Assembly (NCBI GenBank): GCA_965221195.1
Contig: OZ244864.1
Coordinates: forward strand, 1,674,001-1,738,000
From: Poriferisodalis sp965221195
GTDB taxonomy: Bacteria > Actinomycetota > Acidimicrobiia > Acidimicrobiales > Poriferisodalaceae
Direction of reading: 5' to 3'
Length of the DNA stretch: 64,000 nucleotides
Within the stretch, counting starts at the first letter, position 1; each line of letters starts with the position of its first letter. Below the pieces are notes generated by a model. The model saw only the letters and a program-made list of their open reading frames with translations. It was not told where the DNA came from and did no database searches. The position numbers and the translations under genes were made by a program. This document shows, one piece after another, positions 25,199 to 33,410 of this stretch.

Positions 25199-26320
25199 AT
25201 GTCTGAGCCGCTGATGGTGACGGTGCCGACGCGTGAGCGCACCTGCGTCGTACTCGTGGGCGACGGCACCCTCGCTCATCTGCCCGAAGTGGTTCCGTCC
25301 GGCACAAGCCGAGCTGCTGTGGTGACCCAAGCGAACATCGGCATTGGCGTTGATCCAGGTGTTCCTTTTGAGACGTTCACCATTCCTGACGGCGAAACCG
25401 CCAAGGAATTGACGACGATCCACAACCTCTGTCGCGGCTTTGCGCGGTTCGGACTCAGCCGCCGCGATGTCGTGGTCGGCGTAGGCGGCGGCGTGGTTAC
25501 CGATGTCGCGGGGTTTGCGGCTGCTGTGTACCACCGCGGCGTGGCCGTGGTGCATGTCCCCACAACATTGCTTGGTCAGATCGATGCTGCCATCGGCGGC
25601 AAGACCGGTGTGAACCTGCCAGAAGGAAAGAACTTGGTCGGCGCGTTCTGGCAGCCATACGGGGTGCTGTGTGACACCGGAGTGCTCGCTGGTTTGCCGG
25701 AGCGAGAACTGCGTGCTGGCTACGGAGAGTTGGCTAAGTATCACTTCATCGGCTGCACCCCCGCAGCCGCAAGACACATCAGCCAAGCAGACGTCCACAA
25801 AGAACATGTCCACAAAGAGCACGTCCACAAAGAACAACGTCAGAGTCTGAGCGATCGCCTGCATGCCGGTACCTCGCTTGATGATCTTGAAGGCGCAGAA
25901 CTAATCGCAGCGTGCGTGGCGATCAAGGCAGAGATCGTCGCTGCCGATGAGACCGAGACTGGCCGTAGGGCGCTGCTCAACTATGGCCATACCTTGGCTC
26001 ACGCCCTAGAGATCGCAGGCCGGTTCAACCTGCGTCACGGCGAGGCGGTGGCGATCGGGTTGCGCTACGCGGCTTTGGTGGCACGACTGCTGGGCCGCAT
26101 CGACGATGAGCGGGTCGCCGCCCACGAACGAGTGCTAGCGGTTTACGGGCTGGACGCGAAACTGCCGAGCGGAGTCGATGTTGATGAAGTCATCGAATTG
26201 TTCGGACGCGACAAGAAAGCCACCGATGGCATCACGTTTGTGCTTGACGGGCCCGATGGACTTGAAGTTGTGCCTGGTGTCGATCTGGGCGTGCTGCGTT
26301 GCGCGCTTGCCCAGATGTAA
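25199..26320 (+). CDS. aroB: 3-dehydroquinate synthase
   Basis: Second step of the shikimate pathway, NAD- and metal-dependent. NAD-binding VVGVGGGVVTDVAGFAA, AAIGGKTGVNLPEGKNLVGAF, and the metal-ligand regions GYGELAKY and LNYGHTLAHALE with RHGEAVAIG are intact. Residues ~199-213 are an insertion of three VHKEH-type units from 15-bp repeats, placed on a surface loop after the active-site Lys region. aroQ follows 16 bp later. aroK and aroC, usual neighbours in actinobacteria, are not in the window. Confidence 0.95.
   Translation: MSEPLMVTVPTRERTCVVLVGDGTLAHLPEVVPSGTSRAAVVTQANIGIGVDPGVPFETFTIPDGETAKELTTIHNLCRGFARFGLSRRDVVVGVGGGVVTDVAGFAAAVYHRGVAVVHVPTTLLGQIDAAIGGKTGVNLPEGKNLVGAFWQPYGVLCDTGVLAGLPERELRAGYGELAKYHFIGCTPAAARHISQADVHKEHVHKEHVHKEQRQSLSDRLHAGTSLDDLEGAELIAACVAIKAEIVAADETETGRRALLNYGHTLAHALEIAGRFNLRHGEAVAIGLRYAALVARLLGRIDDERVAAHERVLAVYGLDAKLPSGVDVDEVIELFGRDKKATDGITFVLDGPDGLEVVPGVDLGVLRCALAQM
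25793..25837 (+). repeat. Three 15-bp repeats inside aroB
   Basis: Units GTCCACAAAGAACAT, GTCCACAAAGAGCAC, GTCCACAAAGAACAA encode VHKEH, VHKEH, VHKEQ. The high sequence identity indicates a recent expansion. Confidence 0.92.
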
Positions 26321-26336
26321 CTAAGAGCCAGAAAAG

Positions 26337-26810
26337 ATGCCTCGTTCCGTTGTGCTGTTGCTGTCAGGACCCAACCTGAATCTGCTGGGAACCCGCGAAC
26401 CAGAGATCTATGGCACCGAGACGCTGGTTGACCATGTCCAGGCTGCCCGTGGTGCAGCGACCGAGCGTGGCTGGGATCTTGAGCATCGCCAGAGCAACCA
26501 CGAAGGCGATCTTGTTGATGCCGTGCATTCGGGCATCGGCCGGGTAGAGGCCATCGTCGTAAACCCCGGCGCGCTCACCCATTACGGCTGGTCGCTACAT
26601 GATGCGTTGGCGGCGTTCGACGGCCCGATCGTTGAGCTGCACCTGTCTGAGCCCCGCGAGCGGGAACCGTGGCGACACACCTCAGTAGTGGAGCCGCTGG
26701 CGGCTAAGCGTGTTGCAGGCGAAGGCGCTGCTGGCTATCCCCGAGCCGTTGCGCTTGCCATCGAGGCCGCTGCGGCCACCGACGGGTTGGGGCCCGACGG
26801 CGAGTCGTAG
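26337..26810 (+). CDS. aroQ: Type II 3-dehydroquinate dehydratase
   Basis: 157 residues with GPNLNLLGTREPEIYG (catalytic Tyr and Arg region), RQSNHEGDLVDAVH, NPGALTHYG, and VELHLSEPREREPWRH, the complete type II set. It follows aroB at short distance and should be co-transcribed. Confidence 0.95.
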   Translation: MPRSVVLLLSGPNLNLLGTREPEIYGTETLVDHVQAARGAATERGWDLEHRQSNHEGDLVDAVHSGIGRVEAIVVNPGALTHYGWSLHDALAAFDGPIVELHLSEPREREPWRHTSVVEPLAAKRVAGEGAAGYPRAVALAIEAAAATDGLGPDGES

Positions 26811-26910
26811 CAACCGTCGTGACCGCAGTGGTCGCCTGTACTGTTTTGTCAGTGTTTATGTTCTGCCGGTGTGTGCGACGGCCCGCCGCTGCGGCCCGGA
26901 TGCACTGATT

Positions 26911-26958
26911 CGAAGAGGTTGATGCTCGAAGAGGTCGATGCTCGAAGAGGTTGATATG
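26911..26958 (+). repeat. Triplicated ribosome-binding site before efp
   Basis: Three 16-bp units related to CGAAGAGGTTGATGCT (26911, 26927, 26943; the third diverges at its end). Each contains a GAAGAGG Shine-Dalgarno followed by an ATG: 26922, 26938 and the real efp start 26956. The first ATG opens a 10-codon frame that stops at 26952-26954, two bases before the efp ATG; the second is in frame with efp and would add six residues. Confidence 0.9.
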
Positions 26959-27522
26959 GCCATCTCTACTGCCGATTTCCGCAACGGGATGACGCTGGAT
27001 CTCAACGACGGGCTGTTTCAGCTCACCGAGTTCCAGCATGTCAAGCCGGGCAAGGGCGGCGCGTTCGTCCGCACCACGCTCAAGAACGTGCGAACCGGTG
27101 CCACCCTCGAGCGCACGTTCCGCGCCGGAGAGCGCTTAGAACGCGCTGTCATTGACAACCGCGACATGCAATATCTGTACGCAGACGGCGACTCGCTCGT
27201 CTTCATGGACACCGACAGCTACGAGCAACTCCCAGTGAGCCGGGCCTCAGTCGGCGATGCCACAAACTATTTGGTGGAAGGCGAGACGGCCACCGTGGTC
27301 CGTCACGGCGATGAGGTGCTAGGCGTCGAACTGGCTGCCTCGGTGGTCCTCGAAGTGGCCGACACCGACCCTGGCGTGCAGGGCGATCGGGTGTCGGGGG
27401 CGCGTAAGGCAGCCACGATGTCTACCGGGCTGGTGGTGCAGGTGCCGCTGTTTATCGAGCCGGGCGAACGGTTGAAGGTTGACACGCGCAGCGGCGAGTA
27501 CATCGAGCGTGTACGGGGTTGA
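26956..27522 (+). CDS. efp: Translation elongation factor P
   Basis: EF-P relieves ribosome stalling on polyproline. 188 residues: KOW-like domain with KPGKGGAFVRTTLKN, whose loop Lys is the usual modification or contact site, and two OB domains ending VDTRSGEYIERVRG. Start ATG 26956 gives the family N-terminus (MAISTADFRNGM) and has GAAGAGG 5 nt upstream. nusB overlaps or follows closely. Confidence 0.95.
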   Translation: MAISTADFRNGMTLDLNDGLFQLTEFQHVKPGKGGAFVRTTLKNVRTGATLERTFRAGERLERAVIDNRDMQYLYADGDSLVFMDTDSYEQLPVSRASVGDATNYLVEGETATVVRHGDEVLGVELAASVVLEVADTDPGVQGDRVSGARKAATMSTGLVVQVPLFIEPGERLKVDTRSGEYIERVRG

Positions 27523-27560
27523 CCCGGCGGGGTCAACCAGCGGGCGGTTACCGCGCAGTT

Positions 27561-27986
27561 ATGGGCCGCCGCAATGACCCGTTCGTAGCGCCTGACGAGC
27601 CGACCCGTCGACGCGAAGCACGTCAGCGCGCAATCGAACTGCAGTACGAAGCCGAGATGAAGTCATGCACGGTTGCGGATGTGATTGCCGAGCAGGTCGC
27701 TGAGCTAGACCAGTTCGCACTTGACCTAGCGAAAGGCGCAGCTGCGCGTCGCAGCGAGCTGACTGCCCAGCTTGCGGGGCTGCTGGCTGAAGGGTGGACA
27801 CCGCAGCGCCTTGGTGTCTGCGACCGACTGATCATGCTGCAAGGGCTCTTCGAGCTTGAACGAGGCGAAGCGCCAGACGCGGTGGTGATTAACGAAGCCG
27901 TTGAGCTTGCGCATCGATGGGGTGCCACCGATCGCAGCAGCGCTTTGGTCAACGGAGTTCTGGCTGCCGCTGTCGGCAGTCGGTGA
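27561..27986 (+). CDS. nusB: Transcription antitermination factor NusB
   Basis: About 141 residues: an Arg-rich start TRRREARQRAIELQYEAE and the helical core ending DAVVINEAVELAHRWGATDRSSALVNGVLAA, both typical. NusB with NusE supports rRNA antitermination. ATG 27561 is chosen; an in-frame TTG at 27519 overlapping efp is possible but would add non-conserved residues. The efp-nusB order is widely conserved. Confidence 0.94.
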   Translation: MGRRNDPFVAPDEPTRRREARQRAIELQYEAEMKSCTVADVIAEQVAELDQFALDLAKGAAARRSELTAQLAGLLAEGWTPQRLGVCDRLIMLQGLFELERGEAPDAVVINEAVELAHRWGATDRSSALVNGVLAAAVGSR

Positions 27987-28045
27987 TGTGCGCTGTCGCG
28001 CGCGCAGCCGAGCGAAACTGAGTCGGGAGCGTCCGGCGAAACCGC

Positions 28046-28071
28046 TGTATCTCTAGCAAACATCAGATACA
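28046..28071. other. Weak hairpin in the nusB-Tad locus gap
   Basis: TGTATCT and AGATACA form a 7-bp inverted repeat with a 12-nt loop in the AT-rich 197-bp gap. No T-run follows. It might be part of the promoter region of the Tad locus, or chance. Nothing else is recognisable in this gap. Confidence 0.25.
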
Positions 28072-28183
28072 TCGAAAATAATTGGAATGAGCTAACACAA
28101 CGCGTCTAGAACTCGCTCGCACTGCAGCGACGGCCTCAACAACAAGAGGCGGTTGCGTAGAACGGGTTCACAGGAGCGCTGCG

Positions 28184-30208
28184 ATGGTCATCCCCACCTA
28201 CGACGAAGCCAGCACGCGTCGCAAGCTGTGCCGCAACATATGCCGCAACGTGTGCGCGGCGGCGGCAGTTGTGCTTGTTGGCGCGTGCAGCGGGGGCAAT
28301 TCGGCACCCGTCGATCTCGACACGCCCATCTCAGTTGCGCCGAGCGTTACCACGACAGAGGTGGGCGCCGCTGGACTTCTGCCGCGACCTGCCGACGAAA
28401 CGCGGCCGATCATCGCTGGCGATGGCAGTTTCCCGTTGCATTCGCCTCAGGTGGAACGACCGCAATCGCCGTCGCCCGTCAGCATCGGCGGCGAACGTAT
28501 TTGGGTGCCTTGGCCGTCGTATCCGCCCATGTCGGAGGCCGCTGGGTTAGTCGCGACGGGATCGCAGTCGGCTTTGCTCCAAGACACCGTGGCTGGTCTG
28601 AGCCATGTCGTCGATCAGCGCCGACGCTGGGAAGCGATGCCGCCGTACCTGCCGGCTGCACAGGAGGCTTTGGACCGAGGAGATCGAGTCGCTAGGCGGC
28701 GCGCTGGCACCGAATCGGCTTGGGAACTGGTGATCGATCCAGCTGGGCTGACCTATGAGACCCGCCTGGCCGAAGACCGCAGCACCGCGTACGACCACGC
28801 CACGCTGTGCCCCCCACATCCGACCACGCAAGCCACTGTGCAAGCCACTGTGCAGGCCACTGTGCAGGCCAGTCCACAGGTCACTGTGCAGGCCACACAG
28901 GTCGACACCACAGATGATGCCCTCCAGCGTGACCGGGCCGCCGCAGCAGTCGAGGCCTTCATCGTGGGGATGCGGTCGCCAGGCGGTCGGCCTATCCACT
29001 CATGGGGAACCACAACGAACGACATCGCAAAGCTGCTGGCTTACAGTCCGGGCGAACCAACAGAACTCGCGCTTGGCGGCCACAGCCTCGCCGACACAGG
29101 GTTCTTCCCGGGCGATTGGTCTGAGCAGGCTAAGACATGGCTGACTCGACGGGCTGCTCAAGGCGCAGTCACCGATTCGCTGGTCGGCCATGCTGTGGTC
29201 AGCACTGGCCCTCAGACGCTATGGGAAGCGTGCAGTGACATAGCCACGATCACGCCCGGGATATACACCGCGTCGCATCGCACCCGCCAACTCGAATCGC
29301 TGTGGGCTCGTGGTTTGCGTCTGGAGTTCACGACACCGCCTGTTGAGCGTGCATGGGTAGCCGATATCAGCATTGCGGGCCACGCACTCGCCATTGTCTG
29401 CCACGGACCGGGACGGTCGTACCTCGTTGATGCGTCAAGTGGCGAACGGCTTGATGAGGGCACAGACCATCAAGCTCAGGTTGAGGCCATGTGGCTCACA
29501 TGGTCTCGGTTGAGCTATCGCGTGCTGCGCAATGCGTTGTTTGAGGGCGAGTGCGACAGTGATGCTTTCGCCAGTGCCGTGCAATGGCTCCAAGACGAGC
29601 AAGAGGCCCACGCCGCGACGGTCAACTGGAGCGATCCCCAAGTGTGGGGGTCAGGTGTTACCAACCAATGGGTCGCAGTCCGCGAGTGGGTTCAAGTGGG
29701 ACAGGCCGAAGCGTGGCTGGCTCATCGCGATCACGACTGGCACTTGAGGTTCTGGTGCAGCGTCGGCATTCCCACCGGTGCGCTGGTTGACGGTGAGTTG
29801 CTACGTCCCGAGCTTGCCCGCCACTGCACGTCCGATCAATGGTCGGCTGTACAAGCAGCAGCAGCAGCGGCAGCCCCTGATGTCACTTGGGAACTCTCGG
29901 CAACGATGTGGTCGCCGGATGCCACCTGGCACGAGCGCATGTACCTCTCGCCGTTCAAATCGCTTGAAGAGATCCTCGGCTGTCCGGCGAATCCCGACGA
30001 CATTGTTGAGACGCCCAAGCGGTCGGCCGCACAGCGGGCGAAGAAGCCCTGGCCGCCCGGCTCGCTCCCGCTCACCCCGACCGGTCAGGCATATCTGAGA
30101 CCCACGCCGCCGTGTCCGCAGGCCGACTGGCCGCCGCAGACAGATCGCTACTGGTGGCCTTCTGTGTTGCCGCTCAGCCACGCGACACCGACCGAGGTCT
30201 CCTCATGA
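28184..30208 (+). CDS. Large predicted lipoprotein at the head of the Tad locus
   Basis: 674 residues with a Cys-containing basic start, a hydrophobic stretch and a lipobox-like VGAC|SGG at Cys35, suggesting lipid anchoring outside the membrane. ATG 28184 has AGGAGCG upstream. No domain is recognised; the body is Trp-rich with scattered Cys pairs. Residues ~216-240 are a repeat-encoded Val-Gln-Ala-Thr stretch. Its stop overlaps the start of the next gene (ATGA), tying it to the pilus operon. A structural or assembly role in the pilus is inference from position only. Confidence 0.65.
   Translation: MVIPTYDEASTRRKLCRNICRNVCAAAAVVLVGACSGGNSAPVDLDTPISVAPSVTTTEVGAAGLLPRPADETRPIIAGDGSFPLHSPQVERPQSPSPVSIGGERIWVPWPSYPPMSEAAGLVATGSQSALLQDTVAGLSHVVDQRRRWEAMPPYLPAAQEALDRGDRVARRRAGTESAWELVIDPAGLTYETRLAEDRSTAYDHATLCPPHPTTQATVQATVQATVQASPQVTVQATQVDTTDDALQRDRAAAAVEAFIVGMRSPGGRPIHSWGTTTNDIAKLLAYSPGEPTELALGGHSLADTGFFPGDWSEQAKTWLTRRAAQGAVTDSLVGHAVVSTGPQTLWEACSDIATITPGIYTASHRTRQLESLWARGLRLEFTTPPVERAWVADISIAGHALAIVCHGPGRSYLVDASSGERLDEGTDHQAQVEAMWLTWSRLSYRVLRNALFEGECDSDAFASAVQWLQDEQEAHAATVNWSDPQVWGSGVTNQWVAVREWVQVGQAEAWLAHRDHDWHLRFWCSVGIPTGALVDGELLRPELARHCTSDQWSAVQAAAAAAAPDVTWELSATMWSPDATWHERMYLSPFKSLEEILGCPANPDDIVETPKRSAAQRAKKPWPPGSLPLTPTGQAYLRPTPPCPQADWPPQTDRYWWPSVLPLSHATPTEVSS
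28829..28888 (+). repeat. 12-bp repeats in the lipoprotein gene
   Basis: Five units related to CAAGCCACTGTG encode QATV repeats; the first three are nearly identical, later ones diverged. Confidence 0.88.
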
Positions 30209-32679
30209 ATGCTTTGAGCTTTCATTGGGATCGGCCGCATGGCAGCGGGCCGCACCGTGGCGGCACGCGTGCGGTTTGGTGGGCGCTCGCTGTAGCCGTA
30301 TCGGCTGTCTCGTTTTTCTTGGTTGCTCACCAAAACGATGCCGTCGCAGCCCGCAAACCGGTAGCACCTGTGCTGACCTGCACTAGCGACATGGTGCTCG
30401 ACACCTCAAGCGGGCGATGCCGCACACCGCGTACTACCACCACCGCTCGTCCGTCGAGCTGCCCGGCGAGATCAGTGCGAGTTCCCGGCCCCTACGGCGG
30501 ACATGTCTGCCAGACCAAAGTGATCAACCAGCACGACACTGGGCGTACCAAGCAAGTGTACAGCCACAGCACCTACGAAAAAACGTGGATCGCGACCGGC
30601 ACGAAGCGGGTGCAGACCGGCACCAGTCGTGTCTGGGTGCCACCGCGGACGTCCATCGAAATGTTGACACCGCCGTTGCGGGTGCAGACCGGTACCCGGA
30701 CTGAATCAAAAGTCGTTACCCGCCCCGGACCCCGCGTTCTTTATGAGGTCAGCTACGAGGTGGAGATAGAGGTCGAGCGCGTGGTGCAGCGATGCTCGTT
30801 CGATCCGTTCGCTGGCCGACAGTGTTGGAACCAGACGGTGACTGAGGTTCGTACGCAGACGCGCACGCGTCTTGAGTGCTGCATTGCTGGCCCGCCGCTG
30901 GTTACCACCGTCACTACTGAGGTTCCCGTCTATGAGTATCAAGCCACGCGCACGGTCACTATTGCCGGCTACTGGAGCCGCAAGCCGATCTATGAGACAC
31001 GCCAGACCGGCTACTGGGACAGCGTCGAGACCCGCCATTACACGACTGAGCCGGTTTACGAAACACAGGTGACATGGGTTGTTTCTGCGGTTACGCCTGG
31101 TCCGTGCCCTGCGGGCTGGCAGCCTTCAGCTAGTCGGTGCTCGCGCACCGTCTTGGGTGACCCGTCGGCGGCACCGACGCAAAGCTGCCCTTCGGGTTCG
31201 GTGCCCCGTTACGGCGATGTGTTGGGTGGCTTCGGCTCATCGGTGTTGACATGCCGGTCATCGGTGCCGGGCTCAGACCTAGACACTGGCACCGACCCCC
31301 AAGACAGCGGCGGCCCCCAGAACAGTCCCGATGGAGGCGCGCGTCCGCTGCACCATCTGGCCGGCGAGAGCGACGAACGACTCGCTGAACTGGGCATCCA
31401 TCGTTGTGCAGACGGCTTGCTGTCGTATGTGCCGTGCGACAAGTTGCCGGGTCGAACTTGGAACAGCGAACCCGACATCTGCGACGACATCACAGGCACG
31501 ACCTATCGGGCCGATCACGGTGGAACTTGCGTCACCGAGAGCGACCTGCTCAACAAATGCTCACAGCCCGGCGACTGCGAGGAGACCACCGTGCGTACGT
31601 ACTGCCCTGCCATCGGACAACTTGCCGATACTCAAATCCAAGAGCACGCGCACTCCCGACGCGGCACCGAGACCTACCGGGTGTGCATCTTCGACTGCTC
31701 CGATTTCCGCTCGCTGCCTCCGTATGTGCAATCACGCATCAATGGCTCCTACGACTACGCCTGCCTGCCCGCTGACACCCCGACGACGACGACCACCACG
31801 ACGGCGACCACCACCACCGCCTCGCTATCTAGTGACAACACTGTCGACGCGCAAGACATTGACGATTCACCCAAAGTGCCAGTGCCTGATGTGCCAGTAC
31901 CGGATGTGCCTGTGCCCAAAGTGCCACTGCCTGCGCCGATTACGGTGCCAACAACAACTACAACCACAACGACGACGGCTGTATCAACCACGGCATCGAC
32001 CACGGCATCGACTACGCAAACGCCGACGTTGCCTCCGGGCGAGGAGTGCGCGCCGACTCCGTCGGCTGTGACCGCCGCCGTTGCACTTGACCGGCTGAGG
32101 TGGAGGTCGTACGTTCGCTCGGCCGACGTAGGGAAGTCATCGCAGCGACACCTGCCAGGCGCAGGGCATTACCTGCAAGTGGCTCCCGGTCGTGGATGGG
32201 CCGAAGTCCGCGGTTCGGCCGATGTCTCTTTGGGCGAGTGCCGTTGGATCGCTGCTGCGGTGCGCGTCTCGTGGTCCGAACAGCGGCCGTGGGTGGTTGC
32301 CGAACGTCAAGCTATGGAGGCAAGTGCTGACACCCGGCACCTCATCAAGCGCTGGGATGCGTTGAGCGCGGATCAACGACATCTCACGCAACAGTGGCAT
32401 CAAGCTGTTCGTGATGACGCTGTTTGTTCAGTTGGCGATGCTTCGGGGCTTGACGCATCAAAAACCTGCGGATGGACGCTCGCTCATCCCGCGGCGTATG
32501 CCTGGCAGGCCAGCATCTGCTTCACAGCAGCGCCCAAAGGAGACATCTCAAGCGGCGCCAGCCCTCCGCCAAGCGACAACTGCTGGGTGACGTTGGCTTC
32601 GGGAGTGGACTGGATTAGGTCGGTGAGCGACTATGCGGCTGGCCGGGTGACCCTCACACACAACGGAGCGCGACCGTGA
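30205..32679 (+). CDS. Large secreted Cys- and Thr-rich protein of the Tad locus
   Basis: 824 residues from ATG 30205. A hydrophobic segment (WWALAVAVSAVSFFLVAHQ, ~residues 32-50) looks like an uncleaved anchor or signal peptide. The next ~300 residues are rich in Thr, Val, Tyr and Arg with recurring YET and TGT motifs (for example RQTGYW, EPVYETQVTW), suggesting repeated beta strands. Many cysteines imply disulfides. Two Thr-rich linkers flank a VPVPD repeat, followed by a ~190-residue C-terminal region. No known domain recognised. Overlap with genes on both sides indicates an operon. A pilus-tip or cell-wall component is a plausible guess, not shown. Confidence 0.62.
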   Translation: MNALSFHWDRPHGSGPHRGGTRAVWWALAVAVSAVSFFLVAHQNDAVAARKPVAPVLTCTSDMVLDTSSGRCRTPRTTTTARPSSCPARSVRVPGPYGGHVCQTKVINQHDTGRTKQVYSHSTYEKTWIATGTKRVQTGTSRVWVPPRTSIEMLTPPLRVQTGTRTESKVVTRPGPRVLYEVSYEVEIEVERVVQRCSFDPFAGRQCWNQTVTEVRTQTRTRLECCIAGPPLVTTVTTEVPVYEYQATRTVTIAGYWSRKPIYETRQTGYWDSVETRHYTTEPVYETQVTWVVSAVTPGPCPAGWQPSASRCSRTVLGDPSAAPTQSCPSGSVPRYGDVLGGFGSSVLTCRSSVPGSDLDTGTDPQDSGGPQNSPDGGARPLHHLAGESDERLAELGIHRCADGLLSYVPCDKLPGRTWNSEPDICDDITGTTYRADHGGTCVTESDLLNKCSQPGDCEETTVRTYCPAIGQLADTQIQEHAHSRRGTETYRVCIFDCSDFRSLPPYVQSRINGSYDYACLPADTPTTTTTTTATTTTASLSSDNTVDAQDIDDSPKVPVPDVPVPDVPVPKVPLPAPITVPTTTTTTTTTAVSTTASTTASTTQTPTLPPGEECAPTPSAVTAAVALDRLRWRSYVRSADVGKSSQRHLPGAGHYLQVAPGRGWAEVRGSADVSLGECRWIAAAVRVSWSEQRPWVVAERQAMEASADTRHLIKRWDALSADQRHLTQQWHQAVRDDAVCSVGDASGLDASKTCGWTLAHPAAYAWQASICFTAAPKGDISSGASPPPSDNCWVTLASGVDWIRSVSDYAAGRVTLTHNGARP
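31876..31935 (+). repeat. Four 15-bp VPVPD-type repeats, unit shared with tadA
   Basis: Units GTGCCAGTGCCTGAT (31876), then three diverged copies, encode VPVPD, VPVPD, VPVPK, VPLPA. The first unit is identical to 35055-35069 in tadA, in the same reading frame. Confidence 0.9.
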
Positions 32680-33407
32680 CGTTGCCCGAGCATCAGAGTT
32701 TCGGGGTTGATGACCGCGCCCCCGCGGCGGCGACTGTGCTGCGATCCGGCATTGAGCCGTGGCGGATCGCGGTGTCGGTGGCAATCGTTTTTATTGTGGT
32801 GGCGGCTGTCTGGCTGTGGGGTCGCCCGCACCCCCAGCCGCCTCAGGCACTGGCGGCAGTCACCGTTGAAGCCTGGCTGGCTGGCCAACCGCCGGGGGCC
32901 TTTGAGACGTTGGAAATCCCCCAAGAGATGGCCGGACTGCTTGCCGAGGTTGATTCGATCGCCGACAGCATCGCCGCCTTTGATGTCCCGGCAGGCACGT
33001 TCATCACACCGGCGCTGCTGGGATCGCTTGACGACCTTGCTGATGCTCGCACGGTGATGCGCTTCAGTGCTGATACTTCTGCTTGGCCCGAACCCGGTCC
33101 GCAGGCGGGTAGCCGCGCGGTGGTGGCGGGTGTGCTGGGTGGCTGCGCGCTTGACGTGACCACTTTGTCGGGAGGTGCCGAAGGCAGCATCGTGGTGCGC
33201 GTTGACCGCCCAAAAGCTGCGCGCTACGCGCGCGTAGCCGAGCTTGACGGTCTCGTTGTCTGGCCGGCGCCGCCCGACGGATGGCCCGAGTGTCGTCCGG
33301 CATCGACCGGCATCGTGGTGCCTGCTGGGTATCCCCACGACGCGCTCGACGAACTTGGCGTCGAGCCGCCAGCACCGGCGGCGTTGACCGCCCCAGCGGG
33401 GGGCTGA
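32676..33407 (+). CDS. SAF-domain protein, CpaB/RcpC-like pilus assembly factor
   Basis: 243 residues: one membrane helix (RIAVSVAIVFIVVAAVWLW, ~residues 30-48) followed by an extracytoplasmic region in which DSIAAFDVPAGTFITPALL matches the SAF pattern of CpaB/RcpC (the xDIPAGxxI motif). GTG start overlaps the preceding stop. Directly upstream of the Tad ATPase, the expected position for CpaB. The assignment rests on this motif and context. Confidence 0.65.
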   Translation: MTLPEHQSFGVDDRAPAAATVLRSGIEPWRIAVSVAIVFIVVAAVWLWGRPHPQPPQALAAVTVEAWLAGQPPGAFETLEIPQEMAGLLAEVDSIADSIAAFDVPAGTFITPALLGSLDDLADARTVMRFSADTSAWPEPGPQAGSRAVVAGVLGGCALDVTTLSGGAEGSIVVRVDRPKAARYARVAELDGLVVWPAPPDGWPECRPASTGIVVPAGYPHDALDELGVEPPAPAALTAPAGG

Positions 33408-33410
33408 GAC

